Below, piece by piece: positions 1 through 12,754 of a stretch of 21,360 bases of DNA. Where the stretch lies: positions 1 to 21,360 of the forward strand of contig JAGGYX010000042.1 in NCBI GenBank assembly GCA_021162305.1, given 5' to 3'. Positions within the stretch are counted from its first letter, which is position 1; the number at the start of each line of letters is the position of its first letter. The notes under the pieces are model-generated. The model saw only the letters and a program-made list of their open reading frames with translations, did no database searches and was not told the DNA's origin. The DNA comes from Thermoplasmata archaeon (GTDB lineage Archaea > Thermoplasmatota > E2 > UBA202 > JdFR-43). A program made the position numbers and the translations under genes.

Positions 1-95
1 ATATCTATGAATGCATAATATTTACATCTCCCAAAATGCATGCTCACATTGCTTTCGAGACCATTTCCATCTTCGCTTGGTATAGCAATTCTCAT
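1..95 (-). CDS. NifX/NifB-like dinitrogenase iron-molybdenum cofactor family protein (partial, N-terminus)
   Basis: The minus strand reads MRIAIPSEDGNGLESNVSMH and continues FGRCKYYAFID before the window edge cuts it off (31 codons visible). The pattern of an MRIAIP beta strand, a DG turn, then V-S-x-HFGR-x-x-Y-x-x-x-D is typical of the dinitrogenase iron-molybdenum cofactor family (NifX, the NifB C-terminal domain, MTH1175-like proteins). These are small RNase H-like fold proteins that carry or protect Fe-Mo or other metal clusters. Small stand-alone members are common in archaea that do not fix nitrogen, so nitrogen fixation should not be inferred. An in-frame ATG 21 bases further upstream (position 116) could add seven residues, but the ATG at 95 gives the usual family N-terminus. 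The gene is divergent from rpoH. The family call is from motif recognition on a partial sequence. Confidence 0.75.
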   Translation of the reverse strand, partial: MRIAIPSEDGNGLESNVSMHFGRCKYYAFID

Positions 96-118
96 ATTTT
101 TGAATACCGCATCCATTC

Positions 119-131
119 AAATATTTTGCTA
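119..131 (-). promoter_or_regulatory. Possible TATA box for the NifX-like gene
   Basis: On the minus strand the bases GCAAAATATTTG lie about 28-30 bases upstream of the ATG at 95. Position and AT content fit an archaeal TATA box for a near-leaderless transcript, but the flanks are also AT-rich, so this is weak. Confidence 0.3.
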
Positions 132-158
132 AATGCATTTTTCCAGAGCCAAACCCAA

Positions 159-171
159 AAATTAAAATATT
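159..171 (+). promoter_or_regulatory. Possible TATA box of the rpoH-rpoB-rpoA1-rpoA2-rpl30e-nusA operon
   Basis: The AT-only stretch AAATTAAAATATT is centred about 26-28 bases before the ATG at 193, the spacing expected for a leaderless archaeal transcript starting at that ATG. It would drive the whole transcription operon. An alternative reading uses the TTG at 184 with AGAAGG (172-177) as ribosome binding site. Confidence 0.45.
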
Positions 172-192
172 AGAAGGTATATATTGGCGAAA

Positions 193-438
193 ATGAAGTT
201 TGATATCTTAAAGCATACTCTTGTGCCTCATCATGAGATATTATCAGCTGAAGAAGCTGAAAAGCTACTCAAAGCATATAGAATTAAAAAGGAGGATTTG
301 CCCCAGATTCTGATTACAGACCCGGTTGTCAAGGCAATTGGAGCAAAAGAAGGAGACATCATCAAAATAACGAGGCGCAGCCCCACCGCTGGCGAGAGTG
401 TTGCTTACAGGCTTGTTGTCACAAAGGAGATAATATGA
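193..438 (+). CDS. rpoH: DNA-directed RNA polymerase subunit H (Rpo5/RpoH)
   Basis: This is the small archaeal RNA polymerase subunit H, homologous to the C-terminal domain of eukaryotic Rpb5, and sits at the jaw of the enzyme. The 81-residue product begins [20 protein letters not shown] and has the hallmark L-V-P-x-H-x-I-L-S motif, followed by [20 protein letters not shown] and a basic [13 protein letters not shown] segment. These are all conserved in the family, and the length is normal. The ATG at 193 is chosen because a TATA-like stretch lies about 26 bases upstream. A TTG at 184, preceded by AGAAGG, would add three residues (MAK) and cannot be excluded. The stop overlaps the start of rpoB (ATGA), so the two are translationally coupled. 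It is the first gene of the operon, as in most Euryarchaeota. Confidence 0.95.
   Translation: MKFDILKHTLVPHHEILSAEEAEKLLKAYRIKKEDLPQILITDPVVKAIGAKEGDIIKITRRSPTAGESVAYRLVVTKEII
424..429 (+). promoter_or_regulatory. Shine-Dalgarno sequence for rpoB
   Basis: AAGGAG lies five bases before the ATG at 435, inside the end of rpoH. It supports the rpoB start and shows that internal operon genes use SD-led initiation even though first genes look leaderless. Confidence 0.7.
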
Positions 439-3400
439 GAGAGGTTATAGACGCTTTTTATAGGGAACGCAGTGTTGTGAATCATCATCTCGCATCTTAC
501 AATGATTTTCTTGAAAGAAGGCTGCAGGAAATAATTAATTCAACGAGAATAGGAGAAGGAGAAGGACTTGAAAGGGGTTATATTCATCCTGAAATAGAAG
601 GGTATAAAGTAAAACTTGGAAAAATAAAGGTTGGGAGACCAATAGCAAAGGAAGCAAATGGAGAGGAGCATCCAATAACGCCCATGGAAGCTCGCTTAAG
701 AGATTTAACATATGAAGCTCCTGTTTTCCTTGAATTTATCCCAGTAATACATGGTGTTGAATATCCTGCTGAAGAAGCAAGAATAGGAATGCTTCCAATC
801 ATGGTTCGCTCTAAAAAATGCAATATTTCAAAGGAAGCATTGGAAGAAGAAGCAGGAAGAAAGTTAAGCAAGGAAGAGTATGAAAAGAAGTTAATAGAAT
901 TGCAGGAGGACCCTCTTGATCCAGGTGGATATTTCATTGTTAATGGAACAGAACGTGTTTTAATAACACTCGAAGATTTAGCTCCCAATCGTGTCCTCAC
1001 TGAAAAGACAAATAGATATGGATATGAAGTAGAAACAGCAAAAGTGTTCTCTCAGAAAGAAGGTTTCAGGGCTCTGATAGCTGTCGAGAAAAGAAAGGAT
1101 GGTATTTTAATGACAAGTCTTCCAAATGTTGCAAGTCCCATTCCGCTTGTTATATTACTTAAAGCCCTTGGTCTGGACTCTCAAACAATCTTTGACAATA
1201 TGACTTCATATCCAGAAACGGAGGTTTTTGTTCTTGCCAATATCGAAGCCTGTGAGGAAGAGTATAAGGTGACCAACGAGCAGGAAGCAATAGAATATAT
1301 TGGAAAGAAAATCGCAGGAGGGCAGGCAAAGGAGTATAGAAAGGAGCGTGTTAGAGAGTTATTGGATAGAACCTTATTGCCACATTTAGGAAATGAAACA
1401 AAAGATAGAATAAGAAAGGGAATATTCCTTGCAAGAATGGGTCAGGCTGTTCTTGAACTTGCTCTGGGATATAGAGAAGAAGATGATAAAGACCACTATG
1501 CCAATAAACGTTTAAAACTGGCTGGCGATTTGATGGAGGATTTATTTAGAGTCGCCTTTGTCGCACTATGCAAGGATTTGAAATACCAGCTGGAAAGGTT
1601 ATATACGAGAGGCAAAAGTTTGGAAGAGATAAAAATAAAGCCTCATGTTCGCCAAGAAGTTTTTGACCAGCGCATCAGTCATGCAATGGCAACTGGCAAC
1701 TGGGTTGGTGGAAGAACAGGCGTGAGCCAGCTTCTGGATAGAACATCAAATCTTGCCACTATAAGTCATTTAAGGCGTGTGAATTCTCCTTTAACGAGAT
1801 CACAGCCCCATTTTGAGGCTCGTGACCTGCATTCCACGCACTGGGGTCGTTTGTGTCCGAATGAAACTCCAGAAGGACCAAATTGCGGTCTTGTAAAAAA
1901 TCTTGCCCTGACTGTAGAAATATCTGAAGGGTATCCTGAAGAATATGTTGAAAGAGAGCTTAAAAAGATGGGATTGAAGGAAGTCAAAAAGGGATTGAAG
2001 GGGGCGAGAGTTTATTTAAATGGAGACTTAGTTGGAATATTTCCAGATGGTAAAAAGCTTGTGGAAGAAATTAGAAAGAGGAGGAGGCAGGGAAAAATAG
2101 ATAGGGAGATAAATGTATGCTACTATGAAGAAAGCAATGATGTTGTTATAAACTGTGACGCTGGTCGTGTTAGAAGACCACTATTTGTTGTTGAGAATGG
2201 AAAGCTCCTTTATACAAAAGAAATGAGGGAGAAAGTCAAGAAAGGAGAAATGACATGGAGTGAGCTAATTGAAAAAGGCATCGTAGAATACATTGATACT
2301 GAAGAGGAGGAGAATGCATACATTGCATTAACAGAAAAGGACTTGACAAAAGAGCATACCCATATGGAGATTGATCCACTTTGCATTCTTGGTATAGGAG
2401 CAAGCCTCGTCCCATATGCAGAGCATAATTCATCGCCCCGTATCACCATGGGAGCAGGTATGGGAAAGCAAAGTCTTGGCTTTGCAGCCGCCAATTACAG
2501 GCGTCGCCCCGATACCAGAGGTCATCTCTTGCATTATCCTGAAATTCCCATTGTTAAAACTCATTCTGCTCGCTACATCAATTTTGAACGCCGTCCGGCT
2601 GGACAAAATTTTATTGTTGCTGTGCTTTCATTCCATGGATATAATATGGAAGATGCTTTGATAATGAACAGGGCATCGATAGACCGTGGCTTAGCAAGAA
2701 GCACTTTTTTCAGGACTTATTCTGCAGAGGAGCAACGCTATCCTGGTGGCCAAGAAGACCATTTTGAAATTCCTGACCCTGAATGCAGGGGTGTGAGAAG
2801 CGAGGAAGCTTACATTCATTTAAGCGAAGATGGATTAATAACGCCTGAATGCGAGGTTAAAGGAGGAGATGTTTTGATTGGAAAAACTTCGCCACCCCGC
2901 TTTTTGGAAGAACCGACAGATGTGCTTATCCCGCAGAAAAGGAGAGAGACTTCAATAACAGTAAGACATGGTGAAAAAGGAGTTGTTGATACTGTCGTTC
3001 TATCAGAATCAATAAATGGAGCGAGAATGGTTAAAATTAAAGTAAGAGATGAGCGTATCCCAGAGCTTGGAGATAAATTTGCTTCAAAGCATGGGCAGAA
3101 GGGTGTGCTTGGCTTAATTGTGCCACCAGAAGATATGCCTTTCACAGAGGATGGAATTGTTCCTGATTTGATTATAAACCCACATGCAATTCCAAGCAGA
3201 ATGACGGTCGGACATGTTCTGGAAATGATAGGAGGAAAAGTTGGAGCATTGGAAGCCCGCAACGTTGATGGAACACCATTTTCAGGAGAACCAGAAAAAG
3301 CTTTGAGAGAGGCACTGGTAAAAAATGGTTTCAAACACAATGGAAAAGAAATTTTATATGATGGCGAAACAGGCAAAATCTATCAGGCTGACATATTTGT

Positions 3401-3803
3401 CGGCGTAATATACTATCAGAAGCTACATCATATGGTGGCAGGAAAAATGCATGCCAGAAGTCGTGGACCAATGCAGATATTGACGAGGCAGCCAACAGAA
3501 GGAAGAGCAAGAGAAGGTGGCTTGAGATTTGGAGAAATGGAGCGTGACTGCCTCATTGGGCATGGGGCGTCGATGGTGATAAAAGAAAGACTTCTTGAGC
3601 AATCTGATTTGACAATCCAGTATGTATGCGAAAATTGCGGACATATAGCATTTAAAACGAGACGGGGCTTCCTCAAATGTTTGATGTGTGGAGATGATGC
3701 AAAGATTTATCCTGTAGAAATGAGTTATGCATTTAAATTGCTACTTGAGGAATTGCAATCTTTAATAGTTGATCCAAAACTGGTGTTGAAGGGGTTGGTG
3801 TAA
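435..3803 (+). CDS. rpoB: DNA-directed RNA polymerase subunit B (unsplit, Rpo2)
   Basis: This is the second largest RNA polymerase subunit, forming one side of the active-site cleft (bacterial beta, eukaryotic Rpb2). The 1122 residues cover the full protein in one chain, whereas many methanogens and haloarchaea split it into B'' and B'. Landmarks in order: [16 protein letters not shown] near residue 162; [19 protein letters not shown] near 470; the nucleotide/hybrid-contacting [17 protein letters not shown] near 878; and a C-terminal zinc site with Cys1065, Cys1068, Cys1082 and Cys1085. The start is fixed by the AAGGAG ribosome binding site and the ATGA overlap with rpoH. The stop TAA is directly followed by the ATG of rpoA1 with no intervening base. 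Unsplit rpoB is one reason for suggesting a Thermoplasmata-like host. No anomaly was seen in the chain. Confidence 0.98.
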   Translation: MREVIDAFYRERSVVNHHLASYNDFLERRLQEIINSTRIGEGEGLERGYIHPEIEGYKVKLGKIKVGRPIAKEANGEEHPITPMEARLRDLTYEAPVFLEFIPVIHGVEYPAEEARIGMLPIMVRSKKCNISKEALEEEAGRKLSKEEYEKKLIELQEDPLDPGGYFIVNGTERVLITLEDLAPNRVLTEKTNRYGYEVETAKVFSQKEGFRALIAVEKRKDGILMTSLPNVASPIPLVILLKALGLDSQTIFDNMTSYPETEVFVLANIEACEEEYKVTNEQEAIEYIGKKIAGGQAKEYRKERVRELLDRTLLPHLGNETKDRIRKGIFLARMGQAVLELALGYREEDDKDHYANKRLKLAGDLMEDLFRVAFVALCKDLKYQLERLYTRGKSLEEIKIKPHVRQEVFDQRISHAMATGNWVGGRTGVSQLLDRTSNLATISHLRRVNSPLTRSQPHFEARDLHSTHWGRLCPNETPEGPNCGLVKNLALTVEISEGYPEEYVERELKKMGLKEVKKGLKGARVYLNGDLVGIFPDGKKLVEEIRKRRRQGKIDREINVCYYEESNDVVINCDAGRVRRPLFVVENGKLLYTKEMREKVKKGEMTWSELIEKGIVEYIDTEEEENAYIALTEKDLTKEHTHMEIDPLCILGIGASLVPYAEHNSSPRITMGAGMGKQSLGFAAANYRRRPDTRGHLLHYPEIPIVKTHSARYINFERRPAGQNFIVAVLSFHGYNMEDALIMNRASIDRGLARSTFFRTYSAEEQRYPGGQEDHFEIPDPECRGVRSEEAYIHLSEDGLITPECEVKGGDVLIGKTSPPRFLEEPTDVLIPQKRRETSITVRHGEKGVVDTVVLSESINGARMVKIKVRDERIPELGDKFASKHGQKGVLGLIVPPEDMPFTEDGIVPDLIINPHAIPSRMTVGHVLEMIGGKVGALEARNVDGTPFSGEPEKALREALVKNGFKHNGKEILYDGETGKIYQADIFVGVIYYQKLHHMVAGKMHARSRGPMQILTRQPTEGRAREGGLRFGEMERDCLIGHGASMVIKERLLEQSDLTIQYVCENCGHIAFKTRRGFLKCLMCGDDAKIYPVEMSYAFKLLLEELQSLIVDPKLVLKGLV

Positions 3804-8093
<4,290 letters not shown>

Positions 8094-8097
<4 letters not shown>

Positions 8098-8510
8098 AGA
8101 TAAAGATAAGCCAGCAGGAAATGCATTATATGGCAATAGCTGAAGGATTGACAAGAGCTCCTATAATAGACTGCATCGAACGCGACAATAGAATAACATT
8201 TATCGTAGCCAAGGGAAAACTGGGAAAAGCAGTTGGAAAGGAAGCAAACAATATCAAAAAGCTTGAGAAATTTTTTAGAAAGGAAGTTAGATTTGTTGAA
8301 TATGATGATGATAAAAAGCAATTTATAATAAATCTTTTCAAACCATTTAAAGTTGATAGGGTTGTAGTAGATGAGGAAAAGAATAAGGTAAGTGTTGTTG
8401 TGAACGAGCGTGATAAAGGAAAAGCTATAGGAAAAGAAGGAAGGAACATAAAAATTTTGAGAGAAATCGCAAAAAGGCAGCATGGTATAGAGGAATTAAA
8501 AGTGCTTTGA
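8094..8510 (+). CDS. nusA: Archaeal transcription factor NusA (two KH domains)
   Basis: This is a short archaeal NusA-type RNA-binding protein, equivalent only to the KH1-KH2 part of bacterial NusA, presumed to bind nascent RNA behind RNA polymerase. The 138 residues contain KH1 around GKLGKAVGKEANNIKKL (residues 41-57), then the linker FVEYDDDKKQFIINLFKPFK typical of archaeal NusA, and KH2 around KGKAIGKEGRNIKIL. KH2 has the canonical G-x-x-G loop (GKEG). In KH1 the last glycine is alanine (GKEA), a departure from the usual motif that may weaken RNA contact there. The start overlaps the rpl30e stop (ATGA). It is normally followed by rps12 and rps7, but here a surface-protein gene follows nine bases downstream. 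Confidence 0.93.
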
Positions 8511-8519
8511 TGTGATAAA

Positions 8520-11066
8520 ATGGGGAGGCATGTCCTAATGGCTTTCCTATTCCTTATTTTCATCCCTATATTCCATGCTATGGCAACTGAAATTAAAGTT
8601 GTTTCCCCATCTTTTTCATCTCATGATTTTGATGTTTCAATAGAAGTAAATTCAAGCGTCGGGCTTGGAGGCATGCAATGCGATTTTTCATTTAATGCAA
8701 GTTTGCTAAAGGTTAAAAGCATAGAAAATGGAGGAATGTTTGATATATGGTGGAATAATGTAACATTTCCTCTCATTGATAACAAGAATGGCAGCATAAA
8801 AAACATGGTTGCATTTTCCATAGGGAATGTATCCTATCAAGGAACATTTGCAATAATCCATTTTGAAATTGTTGAGGAAGGCGTATCATATTTAAATGTT
8901 GAAAATGCTTTGCTATCTGATAGGAACGCAAATCCCGTTGATGCATCTATTCAAAATGCAAGTATAATCATTGACAAAACTTCTCCAGAAATAAAAAATG
9001 TTGAAATAAGTGTAAGCAATGGAGTAAACATAACATGTGATGTGGTGGAAAAGAACATTCAATATGTGAGAATAAATCTAACATATCCAGATGGAAAGAA
9101 AAAAGAATTTGATATGGCTGCATCAAACCAAAAATATTTTTTTAACACAAGCTTAAAAAAAGGAAACTACAGCTTCTTTATAATTGCCAGAGATATGGCA
9201 GGAAATGAGGCATCCTCGCTTCCACATCAATTTTCCATAAAAAACCATCCTCCTGTAAAACCTTATTCTCCTTTCCCAAATGACAACGCAACAAATGTTT
9301 CCACAGCCATATTATCATGGAAATGCTATGACTTGGATAATGACTCACTAAAATATGATGTTTATTTTGGCACATCTTCAAATCCTCCAAAAGTAGCAGA
9401 AAATATAACAGGAAATTTCTATAATCTGCCAGCTCTGCAATACTCGACCACATATTACTGGAAGATTGTGGCATGGGATGGCAATGATAAAAATGAAAGC
9501 AAGCTATGGAGTTTTACAACAGGAAGTCAGAAAAATTATCCTCCAGCAATCCAGATTACATACCCAGATAATGGAAGTATCGTTTCAGAATCAATTGAAA
9601 TAAAGGGAACAGCAAGCGATGCAGATGGAAGCGTTGAACGGGTTGAAATAAAAATAGATAACGATGCATGGCAGCTCGCTAGCGGAACAACATCATGGAG
9701 TTATGGCATTGATACAACAAAGCTAAGTGACGGAAATCATGTTATATATGCAAGGGCATATGATGGTAAAAACTACAGCAAAATTGCATCTCTTTCCCTG
9801 ATTGTTAAGAATCAGAAGAAATATAAACTCACCATAAAAATTTCCCCAAGCAATGCAGGATATGTCACTCCATATGGCGGAACCTATGATGCTGGAACAA
9901 TTGTTAAAATAACAGCCCATGCCAATGCAGGCTACGCCTTTGACCACTGGTTAGGCGACGCCAGCGGAGGCAGCAGCACAATCCAGATTAAGATGGATGG
10001 AGATAAAAGCGTTGTTGCATTTTTTGTGCCCCTGCAATCTCCTCCAGTTGTAGATTTTTATTATGAACCATCTTCACCATATGCTGGAGAAATTATTCAA
10101 TTTTATGATAAAAGCAGCGATGCCAGCGAATGGCACTGGGATTTTGGAGATGGTAATTCATCCAGCCAGAAAAATCCAGGTCATAGTTATTTAAAAGCTG
10201 GAAAATATGATGTTACTCTTACCGTAGTCATAAATGGAAAGGAATATACCAAAAGCAAGACAATAAATGTCAGGGGAAAGGAAAAAGCATTTTTTACATT
10301 CCATCCTTTGTTTCCTTCTCCTGGCACAACCATTTATTTTTATGGAGCTGGAAAAAACATTGTTAGCTGGACATGGGATTTTGGAGATGGAAGCTATGGC
10401 TATGAAAAAAATGTCACTCATGCATATGGTGAAGGAAACTATACAGTTGTTCTCCGTATAAAAGATAAATGGGGAAATGAGGATAACATAAGCAAGGAAT
10501 TGCATGTTGAATATCCAGATTTTTCAATAGAAAACATTCAGCATGAAAAGGAAAATGATATGGCATTGATTAAAGCATTTCTAAAAAATAATGGAGGAGA
10601 TGCGCAAAATGTTACCATCGCCTTATACTTAAATGGAGACGAAATATTGAAAGAGAAAATCAATATAAGCCATGGCATTCAGGGTTTTGAAAAAAATGTT
10701 GAAATAAGTGAAGGGAAAAATGAAATAAAGATTGTTATTGACCCTGAAAATAAATTCATCGAAAAAAATGAAAGCAATAACGTTGCATCCTTTGTTATTT
10801 ATGGAAAAAGAGTTTTTTCTTTTCATGGCATCTATGCTGTTTATATTGCAATTGCCTTAATAATTTTGACAAGCCTGTATTTACTCAAATTCAGAAAGAA
10901 GGAAATTACAATTGCATCATCAAAAGAGGAGGCAAGATGCACAGTATGCTTTGGAAAGTTTAAGCCCAATTCAGAAATTGTGAAATGTGAATGTGGAGCA
11001 ATGTTTCATAAAAGTTGCGCCACCCGCGTTAAAGTTTGTCCAAATTGCGGACGAAAACTGATTTAA
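8520..11066 (+). CDS. Multidomain surface protein: cohesin-like, FN3/Ig-like, InlB-repeat, two PKD, CARDB, TM helix, cytosolic RING/PHD-like zinc finger
   Basis: This is an 848-residue exported membrane protein. A signal peptide occupies residues 1 to about 22 (MGRHVLMAFLFLIFIPIFHA). Ectodomain, by pattern: a cohesin-like beta domain (about 23-152, with the S-x-x-L-x-V-K-S pattern), an Ig-like module (153-240), an FN3-like module (243-335, LSWKCYDLDNDSLKYDVYFG), a bacterial Ig-like module (340-430), a divergent InlB B-repeat (433-503, GYAFDHWLGDASGG), two PKD domains each with WDFGDG (540-545 and 619-624), and a CARDB-like domain (667-760). One TM helix (about 770-790) is followed by KFRKK, placing the tail in the cytosol. 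The tail holds Cys807, Cys810, Cys823, Cys825, His830, Cys833, Cys840 and Cys843, a cross-brace zinc pattern of RING/PHD type (C4HC3). Many N-x-S/T sites fit archaeal surface glycosylation. The ligand is unknown. It may be co-transcribed with nusA. The domain boundaries are approximate. Confidence 0.9.
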   Translation: MGRHVLMAFLFLIFIPIFHAMATEIKVVSPSFSSHDFDVSIEVNSSVGLGGMQCDFSFNASLLKVKSIENGGMFDIWWNNVTFPLIDNKNGSIKNMVAFSIGNVSYQGTFAIIHFEIVEEGVSYLNVENALLSDRNANPVDASIQNASIIIDKTSPEIKNVEISVSNGVNITCDVVEKNIQYVRINLTYPDGKKKEFDMAASNQKYFFNTSLKKGNYSFFIIARDMAGNEASSLPHQFSIKNHPPVKPYSPFPNDNATNVSTAILSWKCYDLDNDSLKYDVYFGTSSNPPKVAENITGNFYNLPALQYSTTYYWKIVAWDGNDKNESKLWSFTTGSQKNYPPAIQITYPDNGSIVSESIEIKGTASDADGSVERVEIKIDNDAWQLASGTTSWSYGIDTTKLSDGNHVIYARAYDGKNYSKIASLSLIVKNQKKYKLTIKISPSNAGYVTPYGGTYDAGTIVKITAHANAGYAFDHWLGDASGGSSTIQIKMDGDKSVVAFFVPLQSPPVVDFYYEPSSPYAGEIIQFYDKSSDASEWHWDFGDGNSSSQKNPGHSYLKAGKYDVTLTVVINGKEYTKSKTINVRGKEKAFFTFHPLFPSPGTTIYFYGAGKNIVSWTWDFGDGSYGYEKNVTHAYGEGNYTVVLRIKDKWGNEDNISKELHVEYPDFSIENIQHEKENDMALIKAFLKNNGGDAQNVTIALYLNGDEILKEKINISHGIQGFEKNVEISEGKNEIKIVIDPENKFIEKNESNNVASFVIYGKRVFSFHGIYAVYIAIALIILTSLYLLKFRKKEITIASSKEEARCTVCFGKFKPNSEIVKCECGAMFHKSCATRVKVCPNCGRKLI

Positions 11067-11746
11067 TGCCAATGCCATATTGAATGCAGGGCAAATAGAG
11101 CAACTAAAAAAATCAGACCAATTTTTGTTATTAATATGCTTTCGTTTCTTTTTCTTTCACTCCATCCGTAGTCGTCGAGGCGGTAAAATAAAAGCCATCC
11201 ATATTGACTGAAGAAAGCAAATAAAGAAAGCAACAAACATTCAATCCATGCTTTTGTCTCACCAAACACCTTTCCAGCATTTCCATTCATTGCATAACCA
11301 AGCTGGACATAAAATGAGCCTATCACCAAAAACATCGCCCCAATAGCCATTTGAGATTCATGGTGTATTAATCCTTCTGCATACATGCTTGCTATCGCCC
11401 CTACAAAAGCAAAAGCCAAAACAGGCCATCCTGTATGGTATGCCAGATAGAAGGCTATGAAAAGCAATATTGCTGCTGTAATTAGAAATAGCAATTTAAG
11501 AGTATTTTTACTTAATGTAACTCTTTTTTCAATTTTCATGTGATACAAATCATGTATTGTATGGGCGAGAAAATAATGGGTTAAAAATCCTCCCAATGAA
11601 GTTAAAATTACACCAGTCCAATATATGTTTATGGTTGGAACAGCAATTTTGGCAAAAAATGAGCCAAGCAGAGGAAAAAATCCACCTGTTATGATTGATG
11701 TAAATAAGGTGAAAGGAGATAGCATTCCTTTTTCTTCTATCGCCAT
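11063..11746 (-). CDS. UbiA-like polytopic membrane protein with atypical metal motif
   Basis: This is a 227-residue integral membrane protein with about six or seven hydrophobic helices, resembling the UbiA prenyltransferase superfamily. Its N-terminal helix layout fits, and a short polar loop (HDLYHMKIEKRVTLSK, residues 65-80) sits where UbiA enzymes carry N-D-x-x-D-x-x-x-D. Here the ligands are His65, Asp66, His69 and Glu73, so the canonical second and third Asp are replaced. A second polar loop, YRLDDYGWSERKR (188-200), is in the position of UbiA motif II. The start overlaps the stop of the polyprenyl synthase gene by one base (TAATG) and is preceded by GGGGTGA, so the two are translationally coupled, which favours a role with isoprenoid substrates. 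The stop overlaps that of the convergent surface-protein gene. The UbiA assignment is tentative, and a non-catalytic or different membrane function is possible. Confidence 0.6.
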   Translation of the reverse strand: MAIEEKGMLSPFTLFTSIITGGFFPLLGSFFAKIAVPTINIYWTGVILTSLGGFLTHYFLAHTIHDLYHMKIEKRVTLSKNTLKLLFLITAAILLFIAFYLAYHTGWPVLAFAFVGAIASMYAEGLIHHESQMAIGAMFLVIGSFYVQLGYAMNGNAGKVFGETKAWIECLLLSLFAFFSQYGWLLFYRLDDYGWSERKRNESILITKIGLIFLVALFALHSIWHWH

Positions 11747-12705
11747 TAAATTGTCACCCCAATATTTTCCATCATTGCATTTACAATATAATGGGGTGCT
11801 TCTTTAAGCAATTCTTTATATTCGCTATCTGGAATTATATTCAGAGAGGCAATTTCTTTTGCTCTTTCAATATGCTTCCTAATTTCCTCCTTATATATCT
11901 CTTTTAGCCCTTCAATATGCTTTTTGATTGCCTCGCTGAGCAAATTTCCTTCTTGAAGTTTTTTTAACAGTTCCTCATCTACGCTTCCATAAATTTTTAT
12001 TATAGGGAGTATGATTCCTTCTTCTGTTTTTCCTTCCATCAAATCAACAAAGTCATCAGCAAGCTGATAGGCTATCCCAACTTCTCTTCCATATTCCTGC
12101 ATCGTTTCAATAAGCTCTTCATCTGCCTCCGCCTCAATGGCGCCCGCCCTGCAGGCGGTAGCGAACAGAGATGCTGTCTTCATTTCAATAATTTTGAAAT
12201 ATTCTCTTATGAGTTTTTCAGGGCTCTCACCCCTCATTATTTTTTCCAGATGGGCTGTAAAATCTATGTCTTTAAGCTGCCCTATGAGTGTATCATTCCA
12301 TGCATCAAGGAAAATCTGGGCATCTCTCATTCCATGGTTAAGAGAGATTTGAAAAGCCATGCTAATCATTTTGTGTCCTATGAGAATGGCTGGACCAATT
12401 CCTACTTTAACATGTAAGGCGGGCCTCCCCCTTCTTATCATATCATTATCCATAATATCATCATGAATCAAGGAAGCTGAATGAGCAAGCTCAACACCTA
12501 CAGCACTTTCCAGTGCCTTATAATAATTTTCATTGCTTCCATTGCATGCTTTGAAAGAAAGCAAAAGCATCGCGGGGCGGAGCCTTTTTCCTCCTTCAAG
12601 AGCATATCTTATATTTTCATCTTTTATCCTTCTATCTATCTCCCTCTTTACCTCCTCCTGCACCCACTTAAAGAATTCTGGAAAGGTTGTTTGGCGAAGT
12701 TGCAT
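11746..12705 (-). CDS. idsA: Polyprenyl (probably geranylgeranyl/farnesyl) diphosphate synthase
   Basis: This is a trans-isoprenyl diphosphate synthase that condenses isopentenyl diphosphate with allylic diphosphates to make chains for archaeal membrane lipids. The 319 residues carry GGKRLRPAMLLL (38-49), the first Asp-rich motif HDDIMDND (Asp82, Asp83, Asp86), RRGRPALHVKVG (91-102), and the second Asp-rich motif ADDFVD (Asp217, Asp218, Asp221). Small residues Ala77 and Ser78 sit four to five positions before the first motif, which favours a product longer than farnesyl. After the second motif the chain goes directly to MEGKTEEGIILPI. It lacks the usual GD...GKPxGxD loop of about 15 residues, so the enzyme is a shortened variant. 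A TATA-like box about 25 bases upstream suggests leaderless transcription. The downstream UbiA-like gene overlaps by one base. Product length cannot be read from sequence alone. Confidence 0.9.
   Translation of the reverse strand: MQLRQTTFPEFFKWVQEEVKREIDRRIKDENIRYALEGGKRLRPAMLLLSFKACNGSNENYYKALESAVGVELAHSASLIHDDIMDNDMIRRGRPALHVKVGIGPAILIGHKMISMAFQISLNHGMRDAQIFLDAWNDTLIGQLKDIDFTAHLEKIMRGESPEKLIREYFKIIEMKTASLFATACRAGAIEAEADEELIETMQEYGREVGIAYQLADDFVDLMEGKTEEGIILPIIKIYGSVDEELLKKLQEGNLLSEAIKKHIEGLKEIYKEEIRKHIERAKEIASLNIIPDSEYKELLKEAPHYIVNAMMENIGVTI
11754..11760 (-). promoter_or_regulatory. Shine-Dalgarno sequence for the UbiA-like gene
   Basis: GGGGTGA on the minus strand lies seven bases upstream of the ATG at 11746, inside the end of the polyprenyl synthase gene. 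It supports coupled translation of the pair. Confidence 0.6.
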
Positions 12706-12719
12706 AAGGCTAATTATTT

Positions 12720-12734
12720 TTTAATATAAATATG
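12720..12734 (-). promoter_or_regulatory. TATA box of the idsA/UbiA-like operon
   Basis: The minus strand reads CATATTTATATTAAA, centred about 23-26 bases upstream of the ATG at 12705. The spacing fits a leaderless transcript starting at or next to that ATG. Confidence 0.6.
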
Positions 12735-12754
12735 TTAATGCAGGGATTTGAGTG

